Source of the DNA: an uncultured Butyrivibrio sp.
GTDB taxonomy: Bacteria; Bacillota; Clostridia; Lachnospirales; Lachnospiraceae
Length of the DNA stretch: 17,065 nt
NCBI GenBank assembly: GCA_910577605.1
Contig: CAJTON010000033.1
Span: 14,582 to 31,646, forward strand
Reading direction: 5' to 3'
Shown here: positions 1 to 5,456 of the stretch, piece by piece
How the letters are laid out: each line of letters opens with the position of its first letter
Numbering within the stretch: the stretch's first letter is position 1
The notes under the pieces: model-generated
What the model was told of the DNA's origin: nothing
Databases searched by the model: none
What the model saw: the letters and a program-made list of their open reading frames with translations, nothing else
Program-made: the position numbers and the translations under genes

Positions 1-927
1 AAATACCGTAAAAAATCCGTTTATGACCGCCGCCATAAGCTCGGCTTCGCTATACCGCGTCAACTGCTTAAGCGCCTCGATTACCGGAGCAAGATAAGGT
101 ACGCCCCTGTACTGCTCCGCCCTCTCGCTCTCGAAAATCATAAGGACATTGGGAAATCCCGTCTTTTCGCCGTAAGCCTTAACCCGCTGCCACTCTTTTT
201 TTGTGTATGTCAGGGATTGCGGGTATTCATTGCATACATAATATGCCTCGACCGCACCCGAACCGTTTATCTCAACACCGTTTAAAATCCGGTTCCCGTT
301 GTCAGGATTAGTAAGCTGTAAATCAACATAATTCCCCGAAGTCTGCGGATTGCATATCTTATCCGATTCGATCAAATGAATCCTAAGTCCATACGGCATA
401 AATATGGATTCTTTATCGTTGTATTCAATAAGCGCCACTGCGTCGCCGTTCATCAGCCACGACATACAGGCGATCTGCTGCATTTCGTAAAAATTGTTGA
501 TCTTTGTGCTGTCGCAATGCTTCGACTTCGCCCATAATTCAAATTCCCGCTGCGTGCTGCGGTTCCATTCTTTGGCTTCAAGCTCCGAAAGCCCTAACAG
601 CTCCCTGTCAATGCTCGGTCTTGCCTTTAATCCCATTCCGACTATATTTGTGCGGTTTGTCTTAATCGCGGATACCGCGATAGGTGATGACATCCAGAGG
701 CTTCTTGATCGCTGGCGCAGAGTAAACATATTCCGGTCTATATCTTCCTGCGGAGATTTACTTGACGCATTCCAACCCTTCATTGAATTTTTGGAATGCG
801 ACGCTCCGCTCTCGTCGTAGCCGCTGTTTTTAAATTTCTGAATGATTTCAAGATTGCATCTGGCTTTTTCCCTACGAAGCGCCGCTTCCGGACTGATTGC
901 CGCTATTGCCCTGTCCAAAATATTCAT
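1..927 (-). CDS. Phage portal protein, lambda family (5' part; C-terminus outside window)
   Basis: The portal forms the dodecameric ring at one capsid vertex through which terminase pumps DNA and to which the tail attaches. The frame is open from ATG at 927 to the first base of the window, giving 309 residues without a stop; complete family members are commonly around 500 residues, so the C-terminal part lies to the left. Family signs are the Arg-rich start, the region reading SSPIAVSAIKTNRTNIVGMG near residues 80-99, and the block YRGVPYLAPVIEALKQLTRY followed by SEAELMAA near residues 273-300, which is highly typical of lambda gpB-type portals. A strong ribosome site (AAGGAGGG) sits at 938-945. 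The gene follows the small DUF6148-like gene by 19 bp. The assignment is firm from the sequence pattern; the end is not visible. Confidence 0.93.
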   Translation of the reverse strand, partial: MNILDRAIAAISPEAALRREKARCNLEIIQKFKNSGYDESGASHSKNSMKGWNASSKSPQEDIDRNMFTLRQRSRSLWMSSPIAVSAIKTNRTNIVGMGLKARPSIDRELLGLSELEAKEWNRSTQREFELWAKSKHCDSTKINNFYEMQQIACMSWLMNGDAVALIEYNDKESIFMPYGLRIHLIESDKICNPQTSGNYVDLQLTNPDNGNRILNGVEINGSGAVEAYYVCNEYPQSLTYTKKEWQRVKAYGEKTGFPNVLMIFESERAEQYRGVPYLAPVIEALKQLTRYSEAELMAAVINGFFTVF

Positions 928-937
928 AATGCCGCTG

Positions 938-945
938 CCCTCCTT
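938..945 (-). promoter_or_regulatory. Ribosome binding site of portal gene
   Basis: Minus-strand AAGGAGGG lies 10 nt before the ATG at 927. It fixes the start of the partial portal gene and supports it as a real coding region. Confidence 0.8.
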
Positions 946-946
946 G

Positions 947-1165
947 CTAAATATCAAGCGGTACGCCTCTTAAAGCCCTGTTTTTTCCGCCCGATTTTAA
1001 AGATTTGACCTGCGCCTCAAGCTTTAAAATCATCGCTTGCACGTCCTCAAGGTCTGCACGGCGCAGTCTTTTTGTGCCTAAAGTGTATTCCTGCCCCGTC
1101 AGTATAGCCTCCTCTGCCTTATAATACAGTTCAAGCCTTTTTTCTGCTCTTTCAAGCTGATCCAT
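947..1165 (-). CDS. Small phage head protein, DUF6148-like (gpW position)
   Basis: A 72-residue, highly charged, mostly helical protein. The stretch RLELYYKAEEAILTGQEYTL followed by a predicted second helix (DLEDVQAMILKLEAQVKSLK) resembles the DUF6148 family of small proteins found between terminase and portal genes in Firmicutes phages. Lambda gpW, a head-completion/head-tail joining protein, occupies the same position, so a head-completion role is an inference from position rather than from sequence. It sits 13 bp after the large terminase gene and 19 bp before the portal gene, with AGAGGTGA as ribosome site upstream of the ATG. No signal peptide or membrane segment is seen. Confidence 0.8.
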   Translation of the reverse strand: MDQLERAEKRLELYYKAEEAILTGQEYTLGTKRLRRADLEDVQAMILKLEAQVKSLKSGGKNRALRGVPLDI

Positions 1166-1178
1166 GATCTCGTCACCT

Positions 1179-3023
1179 CTATATCTGTATTCCCTTGTTT
1201 ATCACGCCGGATTTTCTCAATTTACTCTGCTTAGGCTGTTTTCTCATGTAATTAATCCCCTGCCCGATCTTTTTCTCCAAAATATCCCAATTAGGGCGGA
1301 GAAATTCGGCGGCGGCGGTTGAATAATTGCGCAGATCAAGCGGTTCGTTCCTTGTGCCGGATTTCTTAACCCACTTAAGCACCGGTCTGCCGTCCTTAAA
1401 ATGGATTACCCGTTGCTCACTCGAAAGCCCCTTGATATACGTCTCGTCGTATCCGCGGTCCGCATTTATCGGGAAATGACAGTATCCCGGACCTTCATCG
1501 GCAGTTTTTAGGCGCATAGTCAAAAGCTCTTTGCCTGAATCAACGCCCAAAAGTAATATTCTGACCTTCTCAATATTGTTCGTCGATACTTTATATATAA
1601 GCGGGATCCCTTCGCCGCCCATGCCCTTGATACCTAAAATCCGTTTTTGCTTGCGCTCCATTTTTTTAAGGAATTTATACGCCTCTGTGGTATGATGTCC
1701 GCCTGTGTCTATACAGGTACAGGCGATCAGGAGGGAATTTTTATTCTCAAAATACAGCTCCATATCAAGAAACTTTTCCAATTTATCCCATGATTCCTCT
1801 TTTTCAGGGTCGCACGGAATTTTGCGGTACAGAATCCCCCATGATTCATAGCCTTTTCCCCAACCTGTTACCTCGACCTCAAAACGGTCGTCCTGAACAT
1901 CCACCCCCGCGGTTACAAGCAGAACGCCGTCCGGCAAGTCCGCCGTATAACGTTCACGGCGCTTGAGAAGTACGTCCTCGTCCGCAGCGTCGCCCTTCTC
2001 TTCCCATGTTTCGCCGAGCGTCGTATTTATCCATGTTTTCATGGTTTCAACATTGCCCTGTTCCTTTAGCTGCTTATTGGCTGCCCTGAAATCGTCTATA
2101 ATCTCCTCCCAGTGCTTCCAAGGCGAAGCTAACTCATTCAGATGGAACCCTCGCTTTTTGGGATTCTCCGCTGCCGCAACCCATTTTCCGGTATTTTCTT
2201 TCCATTCTCTTTCCGAAAAATGCTCTCCGCAGAATTTGCACTCCATTGTTACGTCCGAAAAACGTATGCGTCCCCATTCGTAGGGTTGAAATCTTTTGCA
2301 GCACGGACACGGTACGCACCATTCCTCTTTTGAAGACGACAAATATTCGCGTTCTATCTGCGACCGCTCTTTTATGGTCGGCGTTGATACTTTGATCTTC
2401 TTGCGGTTCCAGAATGTCGTTGTACGTTTTTCGGCAAGCTTTATCGGATTTCCCTCTGTGCCCGCCGATGCCGGATACCTGTCTATCTCATCCATAAGGA
2501 CTATTTTAATAGGTCTTGACGCAAGCCCCGCCGCAGAGTTCGCGCCAACCATTGTAATATGACCGCCCGGAAATGTCTTGTGCAATATAGTGTTTCCCGA
2601 ATCCCTTGTTCTAGCGTCCTTAACCTTACCGCGTAATGCCGGAGTATCACGAATCATAGTGGCAAGCCTGTCTTTGGAAAATGTTTGTGCAAGCTCAAGA
2701 CTCGGCTGCATACACAAAATAGGCGAGGGGTCATAATCAATATAAAACCCGATTATATTCAGCAATAACTCCGTCTTTCCGACCTGAGCGGAGGACATTA
2801 TTACGATTTCCTCAATGTTTGCATCGTTTACGGCATCCATAATGTCGCGCATATACGGCGCGCGATCTGTCCTCCACCGCCCCGGCTCTGCCGATGCCTC
2901 CCGCGAAAGCACCCTGTAATTATCCGCCCACTGACTCACCGTCAGTTTCGGCGGAGGGGATAAGATTTTAGCAATCCGTTTAAACAAGTTCAGGGTTCTT
3001 GCTTCGACCTGTTTTTTACTCAT
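1179..3023 (-). CDS. Phage terminase large subunit, GpA family
   Basis: This is the ATPase and nuclease that cuts concatemeric phage DNA and drives it into the prohead. I place the start at ATG 3023 (614 residues): GGAGGA at 3035-3040 is well spaced for it, and it overlaps the terS stop by only 8 bp. A longer reading from 3146 would lie inside terS. The ATPase domain shows Walker A SSAQVGKTE (about 77-85) and Walker B IVLMDEID (about 174-181). A Cys cluster follows (CVPCPCC near 236-242 and CKFC near 262-265), probably a zinc-binding element as in GpA proteins. The nuclease domain begins at GVDVQDDRFEVEVTGWG (from about 373), with acidic residues typical of an RNase H-like fold, and IDTGGHHT further on. 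All key motifs are present, so the enzyme appears intact. Confidence 0.95.
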   Translation of the reverse strand: MSKKQVEARTLNLFKRIAKILSPPPKLTVSQWADNYRVLSREASAEPGRWRTDRAPYMRDIMDAVNDANIEEIVIMSSAQVGKTELLLNIIGFYIDYDPSPILCMQPSLELAQTFSKDRLATMIRDTPALRGKVKDARTRDSGNTILHKTFPGGHITMVGANSAAGLASRPIKIVLMDEIDRYPASAGTEGNPIKLAEKRTTTFWNRKKIKVSTPTIKERSQIEREYLSSSKEEWCVPCPCCKRFQPYEWGRIRFSDVTMECKFCGEHFSEREWKENTGKWVAAAENPKKRGFHLNELASPWKHWEEIIDDFRAANKQLKEQGNVETMKTWINTTLGETWEEKGDAADEDVLLKRRERYTADLPDGVLLVTAGVDVQDDRFEVEVTGWGKGYESWGILYRKIPCDPEKEESWDKLEKFLDMELYFENKNSLLIACTCIDTGGHHTTEAYKFLKKMERKQKRILGIKGMGGEGIPLIYKVSTNNIEKVRILLLGVDSGKELLTMRLKTADEGPGYCHFPINADRGYDETYIKGLSSEQRVIHFKDGRPVLKWVKKSGTRNEPLDLRNYSTAAAEFLRPNWDILEKKIGQGINYMRKQPKQSKLRKSGVINKGIQI

Positions 3024-3600
3024 ATTCAATATTATCCTCCGTTTCTTCAGTTGCGCCTGTGTTATCAGCATAAAATTCTTTGGGATTGTATTCTTTAAGC
3101 TCGTTAAGCGTCTCCAGAACTTCCCGCATGATTGCTTCGCGGACATAATCTATATCATTTCTCGATACCAGTATCGGAGCCAGTTTTGCCGGAAGCGACA
3201 GCAGCTTTGTCTTTATTGATACAAGCATATCTGTCATTACCCGCTCAACGTCCTCTGACTTATGTACTTCTCCCGTCATTGTTTTTAGCTTCAATTCGGA
3301 TATATGGCGCTTAACCCTTTCGTGTATCGCTTTTTCCGTATCAAGATCAAGCTCTCCGTCCGGCGTGTCTGATTCCGCGGCTTCGATCGAAACCTTTAAT
3401 GTCAGTATGTAATTTGTAATCGATTCCATGAGCTTATAGCGGCCCTTCGCCGCCCGGACGATAATATTCTCCTCCGCAAGCTGCCTGATCCGGCGGTCTG
3501 ATACGCCGATAATCTTTTCAAGCGCCGCGCTGTTGACGGTTATAGCGCTTATGTCGGTTGTCTTAATGCTGTCCGCCGCATTATCATAAATTTTAGCCAT
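3016..3600 (-). CDS. Phage terminase small subunit (Nu1-like DNA-packaging protein)
   Basis: 194 residues. The small subunit recognises the packaging (cos) site and recruits the large subunit. The N-terminal part (about 24-70) reads as a Nu1-type winged HTH: SAALEKIIGVSDRRIRQLAE, then a wing/turn AAKGRYKL, then ESITNYI. A long charged helical segment follows (about 85-160) that would serve oligomerisation and TerL contact, with an acidic C-terminal tail. The gene directly precedes and overlaps terL by 8 bp, which suggests coupled translation. The ribosome site GAAGGGGG is at 3609-3616. The 333-bp gap upstream of it, with several inverted repeats, is the natural place for the cos site. Confidence 0.88.
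   Translation of the reverse strand: MAKIYDNAADSIKTTDISAITVNSAALEKIIGVSDRRIRQLAEENIIVRAAKGRYKLMESITNYILTLKVSIEAAESDTPDGELDLDTEKAIHERVKRHISELKLKTMTGEVHKSEDVERVMTDMLVSIKTKLLSLPAKLAPILVSRNDIDYVREAIMREVLETLNELKEYNPKEFYADNTGATEETEDNIEYE
3035..3040 (-). promoter_or_regulatory. Ribosome binding site that decides the terL start
   Basis: Minus-strand GGAGGA is 11 nt upstream of ATG 3023 and lies inside the end of terS. It supports a start at 3023 over the in-frame ATG at 3146, which has no comparable site. Confidence 0.75.
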
Positions 3601-3770
3601 AATTATATCCCCCTTCGGAAATGGCAGTTTTCAATAAAATTTTTCTGTACCTAGGCAAGAATCGCGCCATCTGCACCCGCAATCTAATTTTTTGCGCTGA
3701 AAGAACCTATTTTTATTTGGGAAAATTCCCTTGAGAATACACTATAAGTAAATATTTTTTCTTCTGTACT

Positions 3771-3874
3771 CTTGACATATCTAATATTTTGTAAAACGCG
3801 CCATTAATGCAAATCTACTAATTAATGCGCTTAAAAATCATGCCCCGCAGTTGACAGTTTCTTGATATGTCAAG
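3771..3874. repeat. Inverted repeat CTTGACATATC / GATATGTCAAG flanking a bulged ATTAATGC repeat
   Basis: The 11-bp arms at 3771-3781 and 3864-3874 are perfect inverted copies. The right arm is also part of a local palindrome CTTGATATGTCAAG (3861-3874). Between them lie GCGCCATTAAT and ATTAATGCGC, which pair with one bulged base, and a third TTGACA motif at 3851. Such an arrangement fits protein-binding sites (terminase small subunit at cos, or a recombinase). The binder is unknown. Confidence 0.6.
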
Positions 3875-3884
3875 TGATATGGCA

Positions 3885-3913
3885 ATAAAAAAAGAGCGTT
3901 CCGATTCGCTCTT
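3885..3913 (-). terminator. Rho-independent terminator of the recombinase gene
   Basis: Read on the minus strand: stem AAGAGCG, loop of 8 nt, stem CGCTCTT, then a run of T. The plus-strand arms are 3892-3898 and 3907-3913, with the A-run (T-run on the transcript) at 3887-3893. It lies 20 bp after the recombinase stop and should separate that transcript from terS and the head genes. Confidence 0.85.
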
Positions 3914-3933
3914 GAATGTCAGCCTCCCAAAAT

Positions 3934-4485
3934 CTACCGCTTAAACGACAGATTTTTATATGCTTTATCCTTGCAATCTTGGTTGACACCTATGTACCGC
4001 AGCGTGATATGAATGTCCGAGTGATTAAATATATCCATAAGCAAAGCCGCATCGTTTGTCTGCTTATACAAATGATAGCCGAATGTCTTTCGGAGCGTAT
4101 GCGTTCCGATGCTATCAAGACCGAACTTCCTCCCCGCATTGGACAGAATATTATAAGCCTGCTGTCTTGTGATTGCTTTGTTTGGCTCATGCGGATTTTT
4201 AAAGAGATATTCGTAATCTTTTTTATCTCTTATGTAATCCGCGAGAATTTTTTTAAGCTCCCTGTTAATTGGGAACCGCTTTTCTTTTTTAGTTTTCTTT
4301 TCCCGGCGCGATATGAAATCCTTGTCCCTGACATCGCGCACACGAAATTGCAGAATGTCACATATCCTCAGCCCGGAATATATGCCGAACATAAACATTA
4401 CATAATCGCGCGGATTCCTGATTTTGAGATAGTCCGCTATGTCAAGCACAGTATTAATATCGCGGATTGGCTCAACTGTATTCAT
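3934..4485 (-). CDS. Short tyrosine recombinase, catalytic domain only
   Basis: 183 residues covering only the catalytic core of the lambda-integrase/XerC family. Visible catalytic residues are Arg40 (SGLRICDIL), a Lys-rich beta-hairpin (about 63-69), His129 and Arg132 (THTLRKTF), His155 (NHSD) and Tyr164 (LRYIG). Full-length phage integrases are usually 350-400 residues with arm-binding and core-binding domains before this core; both are missing and no upstream reading frame continues the protein, so it is either naturally short or acts with a partner. Similar short recombinases occur near terminase genes in Firmicutes phages, and their role is not well defined. It has its own promoter region (4560-4588), a terminator-like hairpin in its leader (4502-4534), a GGGGTGA-type ribosome site and a terminator behind it, so it appears to be regulated separately from the packaging genes. 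Confidence 0.9.
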   Translation of the reverse strand: MNTVEPIRDINTVLDIADYLKIRNPRDYVMFMFGIYSGLRICDILQFRVRDVRDKDFISRREKKTKKEKRFPINRELKKILADYIRDKKDYEYLFKNPHEPNKAITRQQAYNILSNAGRKFGLDSIGTHTLRKTFGYHLYKQTNDAALLMDIFNHSDIHITLRYIGVNQDCKDKAYKNLSFKR

Positions 4486-4501
4486 GCTTTTTCACCCCGC
4501 A

Positions 4502-4534
4502 TAAAAAAGAAACGGTCACGCTCTCACGCAACCG
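4502..4534 (-). terminator. Terminator-like hairpin in the recombinase leader (possible attenuator)
   Basis: On the minus strand CGGTTGCG, loop TGAGAG, CGTGACCG forms an 8-bp stem with two G-U pairs (plus arms 4513-4520 and 4527-4534), followed by TTTCTTTTTT. It sits between the predicted promoter (-10 at 4560-4565) and the start codon at 4485. A transcript from that promoter would therefore meet it before the gene. It may attenuate expression, or it may be the terminator for read-through from the regulator gene upstream. Confidence 0.65.
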
Positions 4535-4559
4535 CTTCGCATACTTTTAACTAATACAC

Positions 4560-4588
4560 ATTATAGCACACTCAACACGACATTTCCA
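4560..4588 (-). promoter_or_regulatory. Predicted promoter of the recombinase gene
   Basis: Minus strand: -10 TATAAT (4560-4565) with an upstream TG (TGCTATAAT, extended -10), a 17-nt spacer and -35 TGGAAA (4583-4588), which matches TTGACA at 4 of 6. The -35 lies inside a set of four ATGTCGTG repeats. The predicted leader before the start codon is about 68 nt. Confidence 0.65.
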
Positions 4589-4618
4589 CGACATATTTCA
4601 CGACATAAAACACGACAT
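4576..4618. repeat. Four direct repeats CACGACAT (ATGTCGTG on minus) over the recombinase promoter
   Basis: Exact 8-bp copies start at 4576, 4587, 4599 and 4611, so spacing is 11, 12 and 12 bp, close to one helical turn. All copies would therefore face one side of the DNA. The first two flank or overlap the predicted -35. This is the layout of an operator array or of arm-type recombinase sites; the binder is unknown. Confidence 0.8.
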
Positions 4619-4684
4619 CCCATTTTGACCGAAAGCCTTGATTTTACTTGATTTCTTGTTGAATTGTACTCAAAAAAGTACAAC

Positions 4685-4713
4685 AAAAAGTGAATCAAAA
4701 AAATTGACTTTTT
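4685..4713 (-). terminator. Weak A/T-rich hairpin at the end of the late-regulator gene
   Basis: Arms AAAAAGT (4685-4691) and ACTTTTT (4707-4713) pair with a further AAT/ATT inside, separated by a G-G mismatch. On the minus strand the stem ends in a T-run. It overlaps the stop codon at 4712. It may be a weak terminator. Another inverted repeat TTGTACT/AGTACAA lies just beyond (4664-4683). Confidence 0.35.
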
Positions 4714-5179
4714 ACAGTTCAAAAACTCTCGACGCTTCCTTCATTTGCTTCTCTATCCGCTGAAGCTGACGCTCAGATATTCCGATAGTTTCAGCCGCCT
4801 TATATTGCGTCATGGAAAAGATAACGCGATAAATAAATATAAGCTGCTCCAATCCCTCCAAGGCCTCAGCAGCCCTCAACAAGTTGCATCGGCGGCGGCG
4901 CAATGATTTTATAGTCGCCAATTCCAACTCAATGTATTCTTTGTCTTTGGCTATCGCATGTACTGCGTCCGGGAATTCCATGTGAGAAAAGCCGGACTTT
5001 GGCATATCCGAATATCTTATGCCTCCTACACCTGACGGTCCATACATACCGGACATTCTTTTAACTTTTTCAATACTCTTTTTGTGATTCCTTATTTTCT
5101 CTTTGCTCATGAGGATTTGAAAATCAATATCCTTTATAAGTTTTCCTTTCTGTAAGTTTGGTATTCTTGGCGCTGACAT
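4712..5179 (-). CDS. Phage late-gene transcription regulator, RinA/ArpU/sigma-70 region 4-like
   Basis: 155 residues, no membrane segment. The N-terminal half is basic and helical (KLIKDIDFQILMSKEKIRNH), with a Gly/Ser-rich stretch in the middle (about 43-65). The C-terminal part holds a helix-turn-helix resembling sigma-70 region 4: YKAAETIGISERQLQRIEKQ at about 126-145. This layout is that of the RinA/ArpU/DUF1492-type proteins that Gram-positive phages use to switch on the late operon. It stands directly upstream of the recombinase and packaging genes, the usual place for such a regulator. The ribosome site AAGGGGG is at 5187-5193. No clear promoter of its own was found. The exact family within the group is uncertain. 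Confidence 0.75.
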   Translation of the reverse strand: MSAPRIPNLQKGKLIKDIDFQILMSKEKIRNHKKSIEKVKRMSGMYGPSGVGGIRYSDMPKSGFSHMEFPDAVHAIAKDKEYIELELATIKSLRRRRCNLLRAAEALEGLEQLIFIYRVIFSMTQYKAAETIGISERQLQRIEKQMKEASRVFEL

Positions 5180-5191
5180 CTTACAGCCCCC

Positions 5192-5220
5192 TTGATTTAT
5201 AGCCAGAAATTTGCTATAAT
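5192..5220 (+). promoter_or_regulatory. Strong plus-strand promoter facing away from the late regulator
   Basis: TTGATT (5192-5197), 17-nt spacer, TATAAT (5215-5220), preceded by TGC (extended -10). Its -35 overlaps the ribosome site of the regulator gene on the other strand. Transcription should start near 5227 and would meet a strong terminator after about 58 nt, with no reading frame in between. Confidence 0.65.
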
Positions 5221-5226
5221 TATTAA

Positions 5227-5284
5227 AGGTTATTAGTTTTAATTTTTATCAAAGGGAAGTAGGTTGCCGCCTACTTCTTTTTTA
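5227..5284 (+). ncRNA. Predicted short RNA (about 58 nt) between promoter and terminator
   Basis: It is defined only by the promoter at 5192-5220 and the terminator at 5256-5283. There is no ATG inside, although AAAGGGAAG looks like a ribosome site. The 5' part is A/U-rich and single-stranded; the 3' part is the terminator hairpin with loop UUGCCG. If the regulator's own transcript starts further right, this RNA would be antisense to its leader. Existence and function are inferred, not known. Confidence 0.4.
5256..5283 (+). terminator. Strong plus-strand rho-independent terminator
   Basis: Stem GAAGTAGG (5256-5263), loop TTGCCG, stem CCTACTTC (5270-5277), then TTTTTT. The T-run exists only in the plus direction, so it is not a terminator for metA or the prophage operon. 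Confidence 0.8.
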
Positions 5285-5323
5285 TTTTTATAGAATATCA
5301 AAGCTCTTTTCGTTTTCGGTTTC

Positions 5324-5368
5324 TACACCATTTTAAAGAGTTTTTTTACACCATTTTTACACCATTTT
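5324..5368. repeat. Three copies of TACACCATTTT near the prophage-host junction
   Basis: Exact 11-bp copies at 5324-5334, 5347-5357 and 5358-5368. The last two are directly adjacent, one helical turn per copy. Short direct repeats of this type are common as arm-type binding sites of tyrosine integrases next to attachment sites. The assignment here is an inference from form and location. Confidence 0.65.
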
Positions 5369-5384
5369 GCCGTTAAAATGCGTG

Positions 5385-5408
5385 AATTTATGTTATATTA
5401 CATAAATT
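5385..5408. repeat. Perfect 9-bp palindrome at the junction
   Basis: AATTTATGT (5385-5393), 6-nt centre TATATT, ACATAAATT (5400-5408). It lies between the TACACCATTTT repeats and the end of metA. It may be a recombinase core site, an operator or a weak hairpin behind metA; there is no T-run to make it a clear terminator. Confidence 0.55.
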
Positions 5409-5456
5409 TCGGAACTCTTTCAAAACCGCTTAAAACCTAGATTTTTTAGGCATTTC

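Larger units (their letters stand above)
3601..3933. other. Non-coding gap before terS: candidate cos/packaging or regulatory region
   Basis: No gene is visible in these 333 bases. They hold the terS ribosome site, a 12-nt symmetric GGGAAAATTCCC at 3719-3730, an inverted repeat CTTGACATATC (3771-3781)/GATATGTCAAG (3864-3874), a bulged inverted repeat GCGCCATTAAT (3798-3808)/ATTAATGCGC (3821-3830), a further TTGACA at 3851-3856, and the recombinase terminator at 3885-3913. In lambda-like phages cos lies just upstream of the small terminase gene, so this is the expected cos location. No convincing promoter for terS was found, although the terminator implies one may exist. Confidence 0.5.
1..5410 (-). 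mobile_element. Prophage or prophage remnant, right-hand part (packaging/head module)
   Basis: Five adjacent genes on one strand encode a late regulator, a short tyrosine recombinase, small and large terminase and a portal protein, with a small DUF6148-like protein between terminase and portal. This is the head start of a tailed-phage late operon, and the order matches lambda nu1-A-W-B. The element continues past the left edge. The right boundary is not precisely visible; it must lie between the regulator gene (start 5179) and the stop codon of host metA at 5457. Short repeats and palindromes at 5324-5408 are candidate junction sequence. No lysogeny, replication or full-length integrase gene lies on this side. 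Whether the element is intact cannot be judged from this window. Confidence 0.85.

Noticed and set aside
3024..3146. A longer N-terminus for the large terminase, from ATG 3146
   Set aside because: It would lie entirely within terS, has no ribosome site, and the added 41 residues do not resemble GpA proteins. ATG 3023 has GGAGGA well placed.
3916..4554. 212-residue plus-strand open frame opposite the recombinase
   Set aside because: It is antisense to a gene with complete catalytic motifs, lacks a ribosome site and shows no domain.
4576..4618. The four CACGACAT copies as a CRISPR array or plasmid-type iterons
   Set aside because: Units are too short and the gaps only 3-4 bp, so it is not CRISPR. 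No replication initiator gene is near, so an origin reading is unsupported.
5400..5456. A terminator directly behind metA (CCTA/TAGG then TTTT)
   Set aside because: The stem is only 4 bp and A/T-rich around it; too weak to call.
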